Assembly: GCF_013030985.1 (NCBI RefSeq)
Contig: NZ_WPYP01000001.1
Coordinates: 310,001 to 374,000, forward strand
Length of the DNA: 64,000 nucleotides
Source: Ruegeria arenilitoris
Lineage (GTDB): Bacteria; Pseudomonadota; Alphaproteobacteria; Rhodobacterales; Rhodobacteraceae
Reading direction: 5' to 3'
The stretch's first letter is position 1. Each line of letters opens with the position of its first letter. Below are positions 42,646 to 52,227 of this stretch, piece after piece. Made by a program: the position numbers and the translations under genes. A model generated the notes under the pieces. It saw nothing but the letters and a program-made list of their open reading frames with translations. It made no database searches and was not told the origin of the DNA.

Positions 42646-43518
42646 TTAAGCGTGGTTCGCGCGGGTCTCAAGAGTGCGTTCGATCAACTCATCGAAATCA
42701 GCGGCGTCGCGGACCTTGTGCATGTCGTCGGCGGTGACGGCGACACCCCAGTTCTCGGCCATCGCCTGGTAGCGCGGCTGACGGTGCGCCAGCGCCTGCG
42801 CATAGGTCCAGCGTATGAAAGTGTCGGGGTCCACATCCTCGGCCCGGCACTCATGCTGGGTCAGGTAGTCGTCCCAGACGCGGGTCAGGAATTCGGGCTG
42901 ATAGGACATCGGCTTGGGGGCCTTGTCAAACCGGCGGATCAGTTCGGCTGTGTGGTCCTCATCGCCTTTAATCCAGATCATCAGGGTCTGGCGGGACAGT
43001 TCGGACAGAACATGATCGGCCGGGTCGTTCGGGTCTACCCATTCGCAGATTGATCCGCCCGTGTCGCAGATGAAGTGCGGATACTGATACAGACGCTGCG
43101 CACGATCGATGAAGTATTCGGTATCCAGCAGGGCGTGGATTTCTGCCAGACGAAACTGCTCTTGACGGCGTTTGTATTCGGTCAGCTCCATCCCGCCCAA
43201 ATCAGGATTGCCGGGCTTGCCCAGATAGGCGGCCACCGGGGTCAGGTTTTCGAAGGTTATGTTCGAGCCGATATAGATCGAATCCGACAGCAGAAGGTCG
43301 CGCAGGAACGGGACCCTCATTGCTTCGGCCTTGGCGTTGTCGGTGATGTATTCACCCATGTAGCGCGTGCCGATGCGGTAATCGATCGAGTAGTGGAACC
43401 AGTCGCCGGAATCGCGCAGGACGTTGGACACATAGGTCTTGCCCAGACCAGACATGCCGAAGAACAGCACCTTTTTTCGCGCCGCGTCGCGCCAGTCCTT
43501 TGCCGAGCCGTAGATCAT
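42646..43518 (-). CDS. P-loop NTPase, unknown function
   Basis: Walker A FGMSGLGKTYV (residues 20-30) near the N-terminus, a kinase-like layout (RDSGDWFHYSIDYRIGTRYMGEYI) and a candidate acidic motif HFICDTGGSICEW around residue 160. I recognise no named family, but the size (290 residues) and start resemble small nucleotide or phosphate kinases. It sits 39 bases upstream of metA on the same strand and may be in the same transcript. Function is unknown. Confidence 0.72.
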   Translation of the reverse strand: MIYGSAKDWRDAARKKVLFFGMSGLGKTYVSNVLRDSGDWFHYSIDYRIGTRYMGEYITDNAKAEAMRVPFLRDLLLSDSIYIGSNITFENLTPVAAYLGKPGNPDLGGMELTEYKRRQEQFRLAEIHALLDTEYFIDRAQRLYQYPHFICDTGGSICEWVDPNDPADHVLSELSRQTLMIWIKGDEDHTAELIRRFDKAPKPMSYQPEFLTRVWDDYLTQHECRAEDVDPDTFIRWTYAQALAHRQPRYQAMAENWGVAVTADDMHKVRDAADFDELIERTLETRANHA

Positions 43519-43568
43519 CGTCCGCTGTCCCTTTTTTCAGACCTAGCTAAAACGGGCAGCGGGCGACG

Positions 43569-44465
43569 TCAATTGCGGGTACCTGCACGATTGAGGATCA
43601 ATAGCCCCAAGGCAAGGACGGCAAAGCCCAGATAAGCCTGCGGGGGCAGGGCCTCATCCCGCAGAACCGCGCCCAGGATGATCGCGACCGGAGGGATGAC
43701 CAGCGTCACCAGCAACAGATTGCCTGCACCGGCCATCGCCAGAACCCGATAGTACAACAGGTAGGCTCCGGCCGTGGCAATCAAAGCGTAATAGCCAATC
43801 GCCACCCATGTGATCAGAGGCAGATCCAGACTTGGCATGCCGTCGACCACCAGCGTGATCGGTAGGATCAGCAAGGTCGATCCGGTCAGCATTCCTGCCG
43901 CTGCGACAACAGGAGGCAGGTCAGACAACGCGACCCGCGCCCAGGCACCCGCCAGCGCATAGGATACCGTGCCTGCGATGACGGCCAGTTGGGCCATGCT
44001 CTTCAGATCGAAACTGGTAAAGTTCCGTATCCCGATGGCAATCGTAACCCCAAGAAATCCAAGACCGACGCCAACCGCACGCCCACGGCTGAGGCGCTCG
44101 TCCTTGAAAAACAACGCTGCGACGATCACACCAAAAATGGCGGTCATCGCATTCAGGATCGAGGTCAGGCCCGTCTCGATATAAAGCTGCCCCCAGGCCA
44201 TCAGGGAAAACGGAATTGCGTTATTCAGCAGCCCCATAACCAGAAACGCCAACCAAACGCGCGGACTGCGCGGAACAGCCAGCCGCCGAATCCGGACCAC
44301 AAGCCAAAGCGCCAGCATGGCCCAGAAAACGCGATGAAACACTGAGGTCATCACCGGGATCGTGTCCAGCGCGATACGGATTGAAAGGAACGAAACGCCC
44401 CAGATCAAACCCAGCAAAAGAAGCTCGGCCCATGCTTTCGGTGAGAGGTGTTTTTGTGCTGCCAT
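43569..44465 (-). CDS. EamA/DMT family transporter
   Basis: About ten membrane segments in two repeats: LLLGLIWGVSFLSIRIALD starts the first EamA domain and the second follows KSMAQLAVIAGTVSYALAGA, ending in VLRDEALPPQAYLGFAVLALGLLIL. The family exports metabolites or amino acids. The start at ATG 44465 is preceded by AAAGGG and gives MAAQKHLSPKAW; the longer open frame to 44606 runs through the terminator of the upstream gene. The substrate is unknown. Confidence 0.85.
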   Translation of the reverse strand: MAAQKHLSPKAWAELLLLGLIWGVSFLSIRIALDTIPVMTSVFHRVFWAMLALWLVVRIRRLAVPRSPRVWLAFLVMGLLNNAIPFSLMAWGQLYIETGLTSILNAMTAIFGVIVAALFFKDERLSRGRAVGVGLGFLGVTIAIGIRNFTSFDLKSMAQLAVIAGTVSYALAGAWARVALSDLPPVVAAAGMLTGSTLLILPITLVVDGMPSLDLPLITWVAIGYYALIATAGAYLLYYRVLAMAGAGNLLLVTLVIPPVAIILGAVLRDEALPPQAYLGFAVLALGLLILNRAGTRN

Positions 44466-44514
44466 GCCACCCTTTCGCGTCCCCTGCGCACCCGTTCGAC
44501 CCGAAACCTGTGCA

Positions 44515-44545
44515 AAGAAAAAACCCCGCCGGAGTGGCGGGGTTC
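44515..44545 (-). terminator. Intrinsic terminator after FadL-type outer membrane protein gene
   Basis: On the plus strand CCCCGCC (44524-44530), a 5-base loop and GGCGGGG (44536-44542), with an A-run at 44518-44523. Read on the minus strand this is a GC stem followed by a T-run, directly downstream of the outer membrane protein gene that ends at 44567. Confidence 0.8.
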
Positions 44546-44566
44546 GATGGTCTTTGGTGCGTTGGA

Positions 44567-45745
44567 TCAGCCCAGCGAATAGGTGATCTGGAAGCCGACA
44601 CTCCACGCGCTGTTGCCGCTGAAGTCGGCCGTCTGGCCAAATCCACCATCCGCTGTCGCGTCGCCAATATCGGTGTAGCGAACGCCGCCGGAGATTTGTG
44701 CGTTTTCAAGCGAATAGGTGCCGCCGAGACCAATGCTCCAGAAGCCGTCCGTGGGTCCGAGGTTGGAAACCGGTTCGCCTTCGTCAGATTCGTAGCCCAG
44801 CGTCACAGCGCCGGCGAATTGATCGGTGAACTGGTAGCCAAGACCAAGCGAGTAGGTGAATGTCGCGTTGTCGTAGTCGACAAGCGGTCTACCAACGATG
44901 CCGATGTACGCCGGAGGAGAATAGTCCAGCTGCGGCCAGTCCACCCAGCGGACCGAACCGAACAGCAGGGTCTTGGGGGCAACACCGGTCTGGAAGTCCA
45001 GGTTGATGGACTGGGGCGTTTCGATTTCACTGTTCGTGTCAACCGACGCAACGGTTCCCGGCGGGATCGGCGGGATCGGGAGCGGGTTGAACGATTCGTT
45101 CTGCGACAGGTCGTGTGAGATTTTCGAGTTGTACGTAAGAGCCACTCGCGCCGCGATTTCGGGCTTTTCCCATGCCACGCCGACGACATAACCAAAGGCG
45201 ATGTCCCGATCCGTAGACACATCGTACCCCGCAGCAGCAGGGACCGTGACCGAGGCTTTGACGCGTTGCGCCCGTACGCCGCCGATTGCACTGAACCCGT
45301 TGTCGAATTTATAGCGCAGCAGGGCGGTAATCGCTTCGGTGTCCGCCTTGGCTTTTAACGTATTATCGTTGCGGCCGAACGGAACCGGGTTAATGGACAG
45401 CGGATAGTCATCCGCATATTCAATATCGGCCCCGAACGGTTCGTCATACATGATCGCGAAATCAAGTTGATCCGTGAGTGCGGTTTTGTAGCCGAGGTGC
45501 GGGGTGAAGAAATCATTCGCCACGCTGCCCGAATCCACAACTTGTCCGTTTGTCGGGCTGCCGGGGTTTGCATCAAGCAAGGTGCCGCTAACGCTTGGGT
45601 TGGTATATCCAAGCCGGAACTGAGCGACCGATCCTTCTTCGAAGATCAGGTTGATGCCTTGGCCGCTGCGATCCAGGCCGCCTGCATAGGCCGCTGTCGC
45701 CCCGACGCTGAGTGCGCACGCCTGCAATAGCGCTTTTTTCATCAT
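44567..45745 (-). CDS. Outer membrane protein, OmpP1/FadL family
   Basis: A signal peptide (MMKKALLQACALSVGATAAYA) is followed by GGLDRSGQGINLIFEEGS, the typical start of mature FadL-family barrels, then repeated amphipathic beta-strands and a C-terminal aromatic-rich strand ending VGFQITYSLG. At 392 residues it has the length of a long-chain fatty acid/hydrophobic compound porin. The start may be 45745 or 45742; GGAGG is best spaced for the second. It has its own terminator downstream. Confidence 0.85.
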   Translation of the reverse strand: MMKKALLQACALSVGATAAYAGGLDRSGQGINLIFEEGSVAQFRLGYTNPSVSGTLLDANPGSPTNGQVVDSGSVANDFFTPHLGYKTALTDQLDFAIMYDEPFGADIEYADDYPLSINPVPFGRNDNTLKAKADTEAITALLRYKFDNGFSAIGGVRAQRVKASVTVPAAAGYDVSTDRDIAFGYVVGVAWEKPEIAARVALTYNSKISHDLSQNESFNPLPIPPIPPGTVASVDTNSEIETPQSINLDFQTGVAPKTLLFGSVRWVDWPQLDYSPPAYIGIVGRPLVDYDNATFTYSLGLGYQFTDQFAGAVTLGYESDEGEPVSNLGPTDGFWSIGLGGTYSLENAQISGGVRYTDIGDATADGGFGQTADFSGNSAWSVGFQITYSLG

Positions 45746-45867
45746 GTCCTCCCTTAAGGTCTCCTGTAGGTCAGGCCTGAGTTATTGAGTGGTTACGATC
45801 GACCCGACTTGTGGTGCTCGATACTTTCTTAAGGCTTACTTAACCGTCAACTGGTGACGGTACGTTA

Positions 45868-46770
45868 TTACTGGTGATTGTGGGGGGAATCTGTTGCTAA
45901 ACTGTTACGATTTTCGGCCTGGACGTTCATAAAGATGCCCGAAAAGATCACGACCGCCCCCAGTAACGTCCAGTGGTCCAGCGGCTCGTGGTACAGAATC
46001 ATGCCGACCACCGCGATGGTCGGTAGGCGGGCAAAATCGAATGGAACGACTATGGTTGCCGGGGCAATGGCCAGCGCGTTGGTGATACAGTAATGCGCCA
46101 ACAGACCCGCCAGCCCCACCAGTATAAGAAATGGTGCCGTAGCGAGCGTGGGCAGGGCTATCTGCCCGTCGATGCCCGCTGCGATCAGACCCAGAACTGC
46201 CTGCATGACGGTTAGCCAGAACATGATGCAGCCGATACTGGCAAACCGCGTCAGGGTCTTGGTGGATATGGTTGTCAGGGCAAAGAAAACCGCCGACAGG
46301 GCGGCCGCCAGAACACCCGCGCTCAAAGGGACGGCTCCGGGGCGGGCGACGATCAGGATGCCAGCAAAGCCGATCATGGCTGAAAGCACACGAACCGGCG
46401 TCAGCCGTTCTTTCAACAGCAGCGGCGACAACAGGATGACCCAGATGGGCTGAGTGAACTCCAACGCAAAAACCTGCGCCAAAGGGATGACAGTGACCGC
46501 ATAGAACCACAGGTTTTGACCTGTGAAGTGCATTAAGTTGCGGACGCCGTGCAGACCCAGCCTGTGTGTCGAGACCTGATGCCATTTGCCGGTTACCGAC
46601 AGAACCAGCGCGACGACGCAGATGCCGACAAGGCTGCGGTAGAACATGATCTCAAAAGTATCATGCGTGACGCTCAGCTCTCGTCCTGCAATGGCCATGG
46701 ACGAGAACGAGGCAATTGCCCCGGTCATCCAAAGCGCGGCCTTGCCGATCTGCGGTTTGCTGCTGTCCAT
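45868..46770 (-). CDS. EamA/DMT family transporter
   Basis: 300 residues in two EamA repeats: GKAALWMTGAIASFSSMAIAGRELS, HFTGQNLWFYAVTVIPLAQVFALEFTQPIW and SPLLLKERLTPVRVLS in the first, then the second from LSAVFFALTTIST onward, ending LGAVVIFSGIFMNV. Such proteins export small metabolites across the inner membrane. It is on the same strand as the guaA gene upstream but is separated from it by a strong terminator-like hairpin. The substrate is unknown. Confidence 0.84.
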   Translation of the reverse strand: MDSSKPQIGKAALWMTGAIASFSSMAIAGRELSVTHDTFEIMFYRSLVGICVVALVLSVTGKWHQVSTHRLGLHGVRNLMHFTGQNLWFYAVTVIPLAQVFALEFTQPIWVILLSPLLLKERLTPVRVLSAMIGFAGILIVARPGAVPLSAGVLAAALSAVFFALTTISTKTLTRFASIGCIMFWLTVMQAVLGLIAAGIDGQIALPTLATAPFLILVGLAGLLAHYCITNALAIAPATIVVPFDFARLPTIAVVGMILYHEPLDHWTLLGAVVIFSGIFMNVQAENRNSLATDSPHNHQ

Positions 46771-46813
46771 TCACCTGCCTGCGGGATTCGTGGGTTTCTG
46801 CCTGAACCTAAAC

Positions 46814-46843
46814 AAAAAAGCCGGGACAGTGCCCGGCTTTTTT
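46814..46843 (-). terminator. Bidirectional-looking intrinsic terminator after guaA
   Basis: AAAAAA-GCCGGG (46820-46825), a 6-base loop, CCCGGC (46832-46837) and TTTTTT (46838-46843) form a symmetrical hairpin flanked by A and T runs, 3 bases beyond the guaA stop. Confidence 0.88.
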
Positions 46844-46845
46844 AG

Positions 46846-48405
46846 TTATTCCCACTCGATCGTTCCCGGAGGTTTCGAGGTGATGTCATAGGTGCATCGG
46901 TTAATGCCCTTGACCTCATTGATGATCCGCGTGGCGGTTTCGCCCAGGAATTCGTGAGTGAACGGGTAGTAATCGGCAGTCATGCCATCGACCGAAGTGA
47001 CCGCCCGCATGGCGCAGGCATAGTCATAAGTCCGTCCGTCGCCCATCACGCCCACGGTGCGGACGGGCAGGATGGCAACAAAGGCCTGCCAGATCTCGTC
47101 GTACAGCCCGTGCTTGCGAATCTGGTCGATATAGACCGCGTCGGCCTCGCGCAGGATTTCCAGTTTCTCGCGGGTGATCTCACCGGGGCAGCGGATCGCT
47201 AAGCCCGGTCCGGGGAAGGGGTGGCGGCCGATGAAGCTTTGCGGCAGGCCGAGTTCGCGGCCCAGCGCGCGGACCTCGTCCTTGAACAGTTCGCGCAGGG
47301 GCTCGACCAGCTTCAGGCCCATCTTTTCCGGCAGGCCGCCGACGTTGTGGTGCGATTTGATGGTGACCGACGGACCGCCCGAGAACGAGACCGATTCGAT
47401 CACGTCAGGGTACAGCGTGCCCTGCGCCAGGAACTCGGCACCTTCGATGGTATCGGCATGTTTCTGGAACACGTCGATGAACAGCTTGCCGATGATCTTG
47501 CGCTTGGTTTCGGGGTCGGACTGGCCGTCCAGTTCGCCCAGGAACAGCTCGCTTTCATCCGCATGGATCAGCTGAATGTTGTAGTTGTCGCGGAACATGC
47601 CAACGACTTCTTCGGCTTCGTTCTTGCGCAGCAACCCGTGGTCAACAAACACACAGGTCAACTGGTCGCCAATCGCCTCGTGGATCAGAATCGCCGCGAC
47701 CGAGCTGTCGACGCCGCCGGACAGGCCGCAGATGACTTTCTTGTCGCCGACCTGTTCGCGGATCTTGCGGATCATTTCATCGCGATAGGCGCCCATGGTC
47801 CAGTCGCCATCGAACCCGGCCAGTTTGACGAAGTTCTCATACAGCTTCGCGCCCTTGGGGGTGTGGTGCACCTCGGGGTGGAACTGCACGGCATAGAAGT
47901 GGCGGTTGGTGTCGGCGGTGATCGCAAAGGGCGCGTTGGGCGAAGTTCCGAAGACCTCAAACCCCGGGGCGATTTCGCTGACGTGGTCGCCGTGGCTCAT
48001 CCAGACTTGTTCATCGCCTTCGGCGAACCAGCCGTTCAGAATGTCCAACTGACCTTTCGGAGTGACAAAGGCACGCCCGAACTCGGCGGTGCCGTGGCCG
48101 CTTTCGACCTTACCGCCCAGCTGGTGCATCATCACCTGCTGGCCATAGCAGATGCCAAGGATCGGCACGCCATAGTCAAAAATCTCTTGCGGAGCGCGGG
48201 GTGAACCTTCGCGCGTCACGCTGTCCGGCCCGCCCGAGAAGATCACGGCCTTGGGCGCCATTTCGCGCACAAAGTCCATCGTGACATTCTGGTAGGGGTG
48301 GATTTCACAATAGACATTCAACTCGCGCAGGCGGCGTGCGATCAGCTGCGTCACCTGGCTGCCGAAGTCGATGATCAGAAGGCGGTCATGGGATGTCTGG
48401 CTCAT
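46846..48405 (-). CDS. guaA: GMP synthase (glutamine-hydrolysing)
   Basis: 519 residues in three parts: a class I glutamine amidotransferase domain with nucleophile Cys86 (LGICYGQQ) and His176/Glu178 ([11 protein letters not shown]), an ATP-pyrophosphatase domain with SGGVDSS (residues 229-235), and the C-terminal dimerisation domain ending [17 protein letters not shown]. It converts XMP to GMP with glutamine and ATP. Full length, all key residues present. It is followed by a strong terminator and is probably monocistronic. Confidence 0.97.
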   Translation of the reverse strand: MSQTSHDRLLIIDFGSQVTQLIARRLRELNVYCEIHPYQNVTMDFVREMAPKAVIFSGGPDSVTREGSPRAPQEIFDYGVPILGICYGQQVMMHQLGGKVESGHGTAEFGRAFVTPKGQLDILNGWFAEGDEQVWMSHGDHVSEIAPGFEVFGTSPNAPFAITADTNRHFYAVQFHPEVHHTPKGAKLYENFVKLAGFDGDWTMGAYRDEMIRKIREQVGDKKVICGLSGGVDSSVAAILIHEAIGDQLTCVFVDHGLLRKNEAEEVVGMFRDNYNIQLIHADESELFLGELDGQSDPETKRKIIGKLFIDVFQKHADTIEGAEFLAQGTLYPDVIESVSFSGGPSVTIKSHHNVGGLPEKMGLKLVEPLRELFKDEVRALGRELGLPQSFIGRHPFPGPGLAIRCPGEITREKLEILREADAVYIDQIRKHGLYDEIWQAFVAILPVRTVGVMGDGRTYDYACAMRAVTSVDGMTADYYPFTHEFLGETATRIINEVKGINRCTYDITSKPPGTIEWE

Positions 48406-48487
48406 GACTGGCTCTTAGGTCGCGTGGCGGCTATGTGCAAGCGTAATGAAGGCGTTTTCGGCCAGATACGAGAGGGAGATCGGATCA

Positions 48488-48925
48488 ATGACCACCATTC
48501 GGTTCATGAAAGCGACACAGGAAGACGCCGAGGCGATCACCGAATGTATCGCAGCCGCCTATTCCAAAGCCCGCGAAACCATTGCTGATCTACCGGATGT
48601 GACGGCGGGTATAGAGCAGGATATCTCGGATCATCGGGTGGTTTTGGCTATTGCGGAAACCGGGCTGGCAGGGGTGATCATCTTTGACCGGCAAGGTGCC
48701 GAGATGAAGGTCTTCAATCTGGCCGTTTCGCCAAACGCGCAAGGGCAGGGGGTTGCCGGAAAACTGCTGGCACAGGCCGAGGTCGAAGCGCGTGAGGCCG
48801 GGTGCACGCGTATGGTTTTGCGTACCCACCGCCTTATGACAGATACACGCGCGATCTATGCGCATCTGGGGTGGTTTGAAACGGAAACCAACGGCAATTC
48901 GGTCGCACTGGAAAAAGCACTCTGA
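48488..48925 (+). CDS. GNAT family N-acetyltransferase
   Basis: 145 residues with the acetyl-CoA-binding core motif VSPNAQGQGVAGKLLAQAEVEAREAG (Q/R-x-x-G-x-G/A), preceded by MKVFNLAV, and followed by LRTHRLMTDTRAIYAHLGW. The N-terminal MTTIRFMKATQEDAEAITECI is the usual opening. Start at 48488 has GGGAG 9 bases upstream; the open frame to 48446 is not family-like. The acceptor amine cannot be predicted. Confidence 0.85.
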   Translation: MTTIRFMKATQEDAEAITECIAAAYSKARETIADLPDVTAGIEQDISDHRVVLAIAETGLAGVIIFDRQGAEMKVFNLAVSPNAQGQGVAGKLLAQAEVEAREAGCTRMVLRTHRLMTDTRAIYAHLGWFETETNGNSVALEKAL

Positions 48926-48933
48926 ACCTGCCT

Positions 48934-49635
48934 CTAACCCATTGATTCCGATTGTTTACTACCACGGTGAGAGGCGCGGTTGACATCCGCCCGATAGCTC
49001 CAGATCGCGATCACGGACCAGCAAAGTATGTAGAATACGCCCGTGATTATGAGGACCTCTCCGGGAATGGGGCCGACATCGGCCCGGTCGATGGCCTGAG
49101 GGAAACTCTGGACCGGGGTCGGATGGACCGAGATCTTCACGCAGAAGGCCAGGCTCTGGATCAGCAGAATCCACAGGTAATTCCTGCGGATTCGGCGACC
49201 GATCGCGATCATGAGGCTCACGTGGTAGCGCGGATGCAGGTAGTCCTGCGCCAGAACCTTTTGCCAGTTCTCCTCCATGTGTAGGTCGCCATCATAAAGC
49301 AGCGGGGCGTAGAAATGTGTCTCGAGCCATCTGGCTCGGGCGCGCCATACGTTGAAATACCTGTATCGCCGTGCCTCGAGCATTAAAAACAGAATGATCA
49401 GAACACCCACAAGTACCAGCGGCAGCGGTGAAGCCTCGGGCGAAGAAAAGGAAATCGACAGCGCAACACCCAGCGTAACAACCGCCCAGTTGGTTGTTGT
49501 ATCCAGCCGCGTGCGCCAGATGGTGCTTCGGTAAACCTCGCCCCGATACAGGTGCGCCACGGCCCCAATTTCGGCCGCATCAAGTGACTTACGCACTACT
49601 TCAGTGGAAGGTGGTTTTTGCGATTCCGGATTCAT
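48934..49635 (-). CDS. DUF2270 family integral membrane protein
   Basis: The LYRGEVYRSTIWRTRLDTTTNWAV motif before the first membrane helix is the hallmark of DUF2270. Helices follow at about residues 50-85 (two), 145-165 and 190-215, with RYRYFNVWRARARWLETHFYAPLL between. Function is unknown. It converges on the acetyltransferase gene with an 8-base gap. Confidence 0.82.
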   Translation of the reverse strand: MNPESQKPPSTEVVRKSLDAAEIGAVAHLYRGEVYRSTIWRTRLDTTTNWAVVTLGVALSISFSSPEASPLPLVLVGVLIILFLMLEARRYRYFNVWRARARWLETHFYAPLLYDGDLHMEENWQKVLAQDYLHPRYHVSLMIAIGRRIRRNYLWILLIQSLAFCVKISVHPTPVQSFPQAIDRADVGPIPGEVLIITGVFYILCWSVIAIWSYRADVNRASHRGSKQSESMG

Positions 49636-49790
49636 GCTCTTATCATGAGCGTCACGGAATAAGGGTCAAAAAGAAAATCGAATTGACGAACATGTCGCTT
49701 TTACCCCGATTGCGCCGTTATCCACGTTCGGTGTGATTTTCGGTTCCGGTAACACAATTTGCAACGTGAACAGACTAACGGGATTATCTC

Positions 49791-51335
49791 ATGTCAGAGG
49801 CAAACACCCGACGCAGAGCCAGAGGCGGTGGCGGAGCCGCCCGCCGGGCCGAGCGCACCGCGGTTCGTATCGAAACGGCGAAGTACATCGAACGGAATAT
49901 TCCGAATTTCGAGGTTCTCAACGAAGAAGCGTTGGAGATTATCGAAGCCAACGCGGAAACCATTCTGGCCGAGGTTGGTGTCAACTTCGTTGACAACCCA
50001 GGTGCATTGCAGCGCTGGAAAGACGCTGGCGCCGACGTTGACGGTGAGCGCGTCCGCATCCCGCGCGGTCTGGCGCGTGAGCTGATCAAGACGGCCCCCA
50101 GCCAGTTTACCCAGCACGCCCGCAACCCCGAGAAATCGGTTGTCATCGGTGGCCGCAATCTGGTTCTGGCCCCGGTCTACGGTCCTCCGTTCGTGCGCGA
50201 CATCCATGGCGGTCGTCGTTATGCGACCATGGACGATTTCAACAAGTTCGTGAAACTGGCCTATATGTCCAAGTGGCTACACCACTCGGGCGGGACCGTG
50301 TGCGAGCCGACCGACGTTCCGGTGAACAAGCGTCACCTGGACATGCTGATGGCGCACATGACGCTGTCGGACAAGCCCTTCATGGGCTCGGTCACCGACC
50401 CCAGCCGCGCGCAGGATTCGGTTGAGATGTGTGAAATCCTGTTCGGCAAAGAGTTCGTGCAGGAAAACACGGTCATGACTTCGCTGACCAACATCAACTC
50501 GCCGATGACCTTCGACGACGTGATGATGGGCTCACTTGAGGTTTATGCGAAGAATAATCAGGCCTGCATCATCTCGCCCTTTATTGTGGGCGGTGCGATG
50601 GCGCCGGTTTCGGTTGCCGGTACGCTGACGCAGGTTCTGGCCGAAGTTCTGGCCGGTGTTGCGTACAGCCAGATCGTGCGCCCCGGCGCACCTGCGATCT
50701 TTGGTGCGTTCGTGTCGTCGATCGACATGAACTCTGGTGCGCCGACCTTCGGTACGCCCGAGGCGTCGTTGGTCACCTATGGCGCAGGTCAACTGGCGCG
50801 GCGTCTGAACCTGCCGTTCCGCTCGGCCGGGTCGTTTTGTGGTTCCAAACTGCCCGACGCGCAGGCGGCTTATGAAACAGCTAACTCGCTGAACATGGGT
50901 CTGATGGCCGGTGTGAACTTCATGCTGCATTCGTGCGGCTGGCTGGAAGGCGGTCTGGTTGCCGACTTTGAAAAGTTTGTGATGGATGCCGACCAGCTTG
51001 GCGTTCTGCACGGTCTGGCCAAAGGCGTTGCGTATGACGAGAACGCTCAGGCGATGGAAGCGATCCGTGAAGTTGGCCCCGGCGGCCACTATCTGGGTTG
51101 CGCCCATACTCAGGCGAACTTCAAAGAGGCGTTCTGGAAGTCCGAGGTTCTGGACTACAAACCCTTCGAGACCTGGGAAGACGAAGGCGAGCGTGACACA
51201 CGCACACTGGGCGCTGCGCGGGTCGAGCATCTGCTGGCCAACTACCAGCAGCCGCAACTCGACCCGGAAATCAACGCCGCGCTGAATGAATACGTGGCGG
51301 AAAAGAAAGCATCCATGCCGGACGCCTTCACCTGA
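49791..51335 (+). CDS. Trimethylamine methyltransferase family protein (MttB-like), no pyrrolysine
   Basis: 514 residues with the MttB-family pattern: EILAEVGVNFVDNPGAL-like NAETILAEVGVNFVDN near the start, SGGTVCEPTDVPVNKRH, SPMTFDDVMMGSLEVYAKNNQAC, SIDMNSGAPTFGTPEASL, and SGCNFMLHS-like MAGVNFMLHSCGWLEGGLV. The archaeal and clostridial TMA methyltransferases carry pyrrolysine from an in-frame TAG; here the frame has none, as in the glycine betaine-type (MtgB-like) members. It probably transfers a methyl group from a quaternary amine to a corrinoid protein, but no corrinoid protein gene is adjacent. The N-terminus is Arg-rich. Confidence 0.84.
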   Translation: MSEANTRRRARGGGGAARRAERTAVRIETAKYIERNIPNFEVLNEEALEIIEANAETILAEVGVNFVDNPGALQRWKDAGADVDGERVRIPRGLARELIKTAPSQFTQHARNPEKSVVIGGRNLVLAPVYGPPFVRDIHGGRRYATMDDFNKFVKLAYMSKWLHHSGGTVCEPTDVPVNKRHLDMLMAHMTLSDKPFMGSVTDPSRAQDSVEMCEILFGKEFVQENTVMTSLTNINSPMTFDDVMMGSLEVYAKNNQACIISPFIVGGAMAPVSVAGTLTQVLAEVLAGVAYSQIVRPGAPAIFGAFVSSIDMNSGAPTFGTPEASLVTYGAGQLARRLNLPFRSAGSFCGSKLPDAQAAYETANSLNMGLMAGVNFMLHSCGWLEGGLVADFEKFVMDADQLGVLHGLAKGVAYDENAQAMEAIREVGPGGHYLGCAHTQANFKEAFWKSEVLDYKPFETWEDEGERDTRTLGAARVEHLLANYQQPQLDPEINAALNEYVAEKKASMPDAFT

Positions 51336-51635
51336 TCACTGATATTGCGAGGCGCGGCTGGCCTGGTACAGCTGCGCCTCGCCCAACAATGCGATCAGCA
51401 GGTCCAGATGACGCACCAGCGAATAGGCTGCGTCTTCCTCCATACGCTGCGCGTTAACCTCTCGTTCCATTTCCATCAGCCGAACCAGTGCCGCGCCGGT
51501 TCCGGGCAGCGCGCCGTATCCCAGAATACGTTGCAGATGCCGTTCCCGATCATAGTCCTGTGCCCCGAATTTCGCGGCCCGAGCCAACAGGCGGGGGCGG
51601 CGAAGGGTGGTAATCATGGTCATCAGGTCCTGCAT
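51336..51635 (-). CDS. DUF6477 family protein
   Basis: The 99-residue protein (MQDLMTMITTLRRPRLLARAA, then DYDRERHLQRILGYG, LPGTGAALVRLMEMEREVN, and AYSLVRHLDLLIALLGEA) matches the small DUF6477 family that I associate with Rhodobacteraceae. Alpha-helical and probably cytoplasmic, with no known function. It converges directly on the MttB-like gene (adjacent stops). Confidence 0.75.
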   Translation of the reverse strand: MQDLMTMITTLRRPRLLARAAKFGAQDYDRERHLQRILGYGALPGTGAALVRLMEMEREVNAQRMEEDAAYSLVRHLDLLIALLGEAQLYQASRASQYQ

Positions 51636-51876
51636 TTCAGAGGTTCCTTGTTCGAGTGGAAGTTGCCTCTTTTGTCACACAACCTAAACGGGTGTTGCCT
51701 TGATCGGGTTCGCGCCGAACTCTGACTTCATGAGTGTTTATGTTTTTGAATCAAATCTGGTTCATGTCCTCGCGGGTTAACGAACGAGTAACGAAAGCAA
51801 CTCTAGTTAGAATTGGTTAACAAACTCATCGGGGGCGATTGAGCACAGATTGTTGTTTCGACAAGGGCAAGGAACT

Positions 51877-52218
51877 ATGGAAAATAACATGGCTTTCACC
51901 ATTCCGGCTTGGGTACCTGAAGGGGCACAGAGATATCTTGCCCACACAGAGACCGGCCAGTCGATCCGCGATATCGCGCGATCCGCGGGGTGCCATGCTT
52001 CGACCATTCTCAGACAAATCAGACGGATCGAAATGCGTCGGGACGATCCTTTGGTGGACGCCGCGCTGCAATCACTGGCCGAGACGCATTTCGCTGATCC
52101 GGATACGGGTGCAGGCGACACGTTTACTATTGCGCAGGAGGAAACCGCAGCAGCCAAAGACGAGGAGTTCAACCGTGAAGCCCTGCGGATTCTGCGGCGG
52201 TTGTGCGAAACTGGATAG
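51877..52218 (+). CDS. N-terminal part of a split helix-turn-helix DUF6456 protein
   Basis: This 113-residue frame has a helix-turn-helix (SIRDIARSAGCHASTILRQIRRIE) preceded by PAWVPEGAQRYLAH, and ends ALRILRRLCETG at a TAG stop (52216-52218). The downstream gene continues in the same reading frame with VLAVAEEMDKAVVV, so the two look like the halves of one protein that is whole in relatives. The ATG at 51877 has AAGGA close upstream (3-base spacing); the ATG at 51889 is an alternative. The N-part may still bind DNA on its own. Confidence 0.6.
   Translation: MENNMAFTIPAWVPEGAQRYLAHTETGQSIRDIARSAGCHASTILRQIRRIEMRRDDPLVDAALQSLAETHFADPDTGAGDTFTIAQEETAAAKDEEFNREALRILRRLCETG
52216..52218 (+). other. 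In-frame amber codon splitting a DUF6456 gene
   Basis: The reading frame runs ...CETG, TAG, VLAVAEEMDK... without any shift: 51877 and 52228 share one frame, and only this codon interrupts it. It may be a nonsense mutation, a recoded codon or a sequencing error. Confidence 0.75.
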
Positions 52219-52227
52219 GTTCTGGCG

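Noticed and set aside
49791..51335. Pyrrolysine-containing TMA methyltransferase
   Set aside because: The MttB-like frame has no internal TAG, so it is a non-pyrrolysine member.
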